From Alphaproteobacteria bacterium (GTDB lineage: Bacteria; Pseudomonadota; Alphaproteobacteria; ATCC43930; CGMCC-115725), in the NCBI GenBank assembly GCA_030039975.1, contig JASHUO010000001.1:1-5226 (forward strand): a stretch of DNA of 5,226 nucleotides. Reading direction: 5' to 3'. Positions 5,060-5,226 of the stretch are shown in pieces. Each line of letters opens with the position of its first letter. The stretch's first letter is position 1. The notes under the pieces are model-generated. The model made no database searches, was not told the DNA's origin, and saw only the letters and a program-made list of their open reading frames with translations. A program made the translations under genes and the position numbers.

Positions 5060-5226
5060 CTAGGGCCGGACCCGCGCCTCGGTGGCGATGAAGTCGAGCG
5101 CGACATCATGGGGCTGTGGATAAATCGTCGGCAGGAGCGCTGCTTCATAGCCGACGCCGATGGTGACCGGCCGCGGCGAGAGTGCCGCCAGGGTGCGATC
5201 GAAATAGCCGCCGCCATAGCCCAGCC
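5060..5226 (-). CDS. 5-formyltetrahydrofolate cyclo-ligase, C-terminal fragment cut by window edge
   Basis: The complement from the right edge to the TAG at 5060-5062 encodes 54 residues. They begin LGYGGGYFDRTLAAL, matching the conserved G-x-GGGYYDR loop of the family (E. coli Fau/YgfA, human MTHFS), then TIGVGYEAALLPTIYPQPHD, and end with VALDFIATEARVRP. This matches the family's I-G-V-x-Y, L-P, H-D and D-x-I-x-T-E pattern. The enzyme uses ATP to convert 5-formyltetrahydrofolate to 5,10-methenyltetrahydrofolate in the cytoplasm. Whole proteins are about 190-200 residues, so roughly the last quarter is visible. It lies 54 bases upstream of the RraA-family gene on the same strand, so the two may share a transcript. 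The truncation is only the window boundary; nothing suggests a broken gene. Confidence 0.9.
   Translation of the reverse strand, partial: LGYGGGYFDRTLAALSPRPVTIGVGYEAALLPTIYPQPHDVALDFIATEARVRP

Noticed and set aside
5002..5217. Minus-strand 71-codon frame between the RraA-family and cyclo-ligase genes
   Set aside because: It overlaps the cyclo-ligase fragment in another frame; the cyclo-ligase frame carries the GGGYFDR and HD motifs, while this one is Arg/Ser/Pro-rich.

Overview
The window is GC-rich, densely coded DNA with short intergenic gaps, strong GGAGG-type ribosome binding sites and GC-ending codons. Together with the gene types, this suggests an alphaproteobacterium, most likely Hyphomicrobiales (Rhizobiales) such as a Bradyrhizobium relative. 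That placement is inference from composition and protein flavour; no rRNA or other marker gene is present.

Layout. A minus-strand gene for a luciferase-like, flavin-dependent monooxygenase runs off the left edge (329 residues visible, only the C-terminal tip missing). A 238-bp divergent region follows, carrying a 94-nt imperfect palindrome. On the plus strand comes a compact five-gene run: a LigA-like small subunit and a LigB-like catalytic subunit of an extradiol ring-cleavage dioxygenase (overlapping at TGATG), two alpha/beta hydrolases (the second resembles PcaD, 3-oxoadipate enol-lactonase), and a 43-residue single-span membrane microprotein. The run ends in a cluster of inverted repeats with a terminator-like hairpin. 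Convergent to it, on the minus strand, lie an RraA-family protein and, upstream of that, the last 54 residues of 5-formyltetrahydrofolate cyclo-ligase, cut by the right edge.

How the genes may work together. The LigA/LigB pair has the iron ligands and catalytic histidine of protocatechuate/gallate-type dioxygenases, so it should open an aromatic diol ring by meta cleavage. The divergent monooxygenase could prepare a substrate, and the two hydrolases could process ring-cleavage or lactone products. Some RraA-family proteins are the aldolase of the protocatechuate 4,5-cleavage pathway, so this neighbour could join it, but its orientation and its closeness to a folate gene make that uncertain. 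The usual 4,5-pathway dehydrogenase (LigC) and pyrone hydrolase (LigI) are not in the window. The cluster therefore looks like an uncharacterised aromatic-ring degradation module rather than a standard protocatechuate operon. No tRNA, rRNA, CRISPR, insertion sequence or phage gene was seen.
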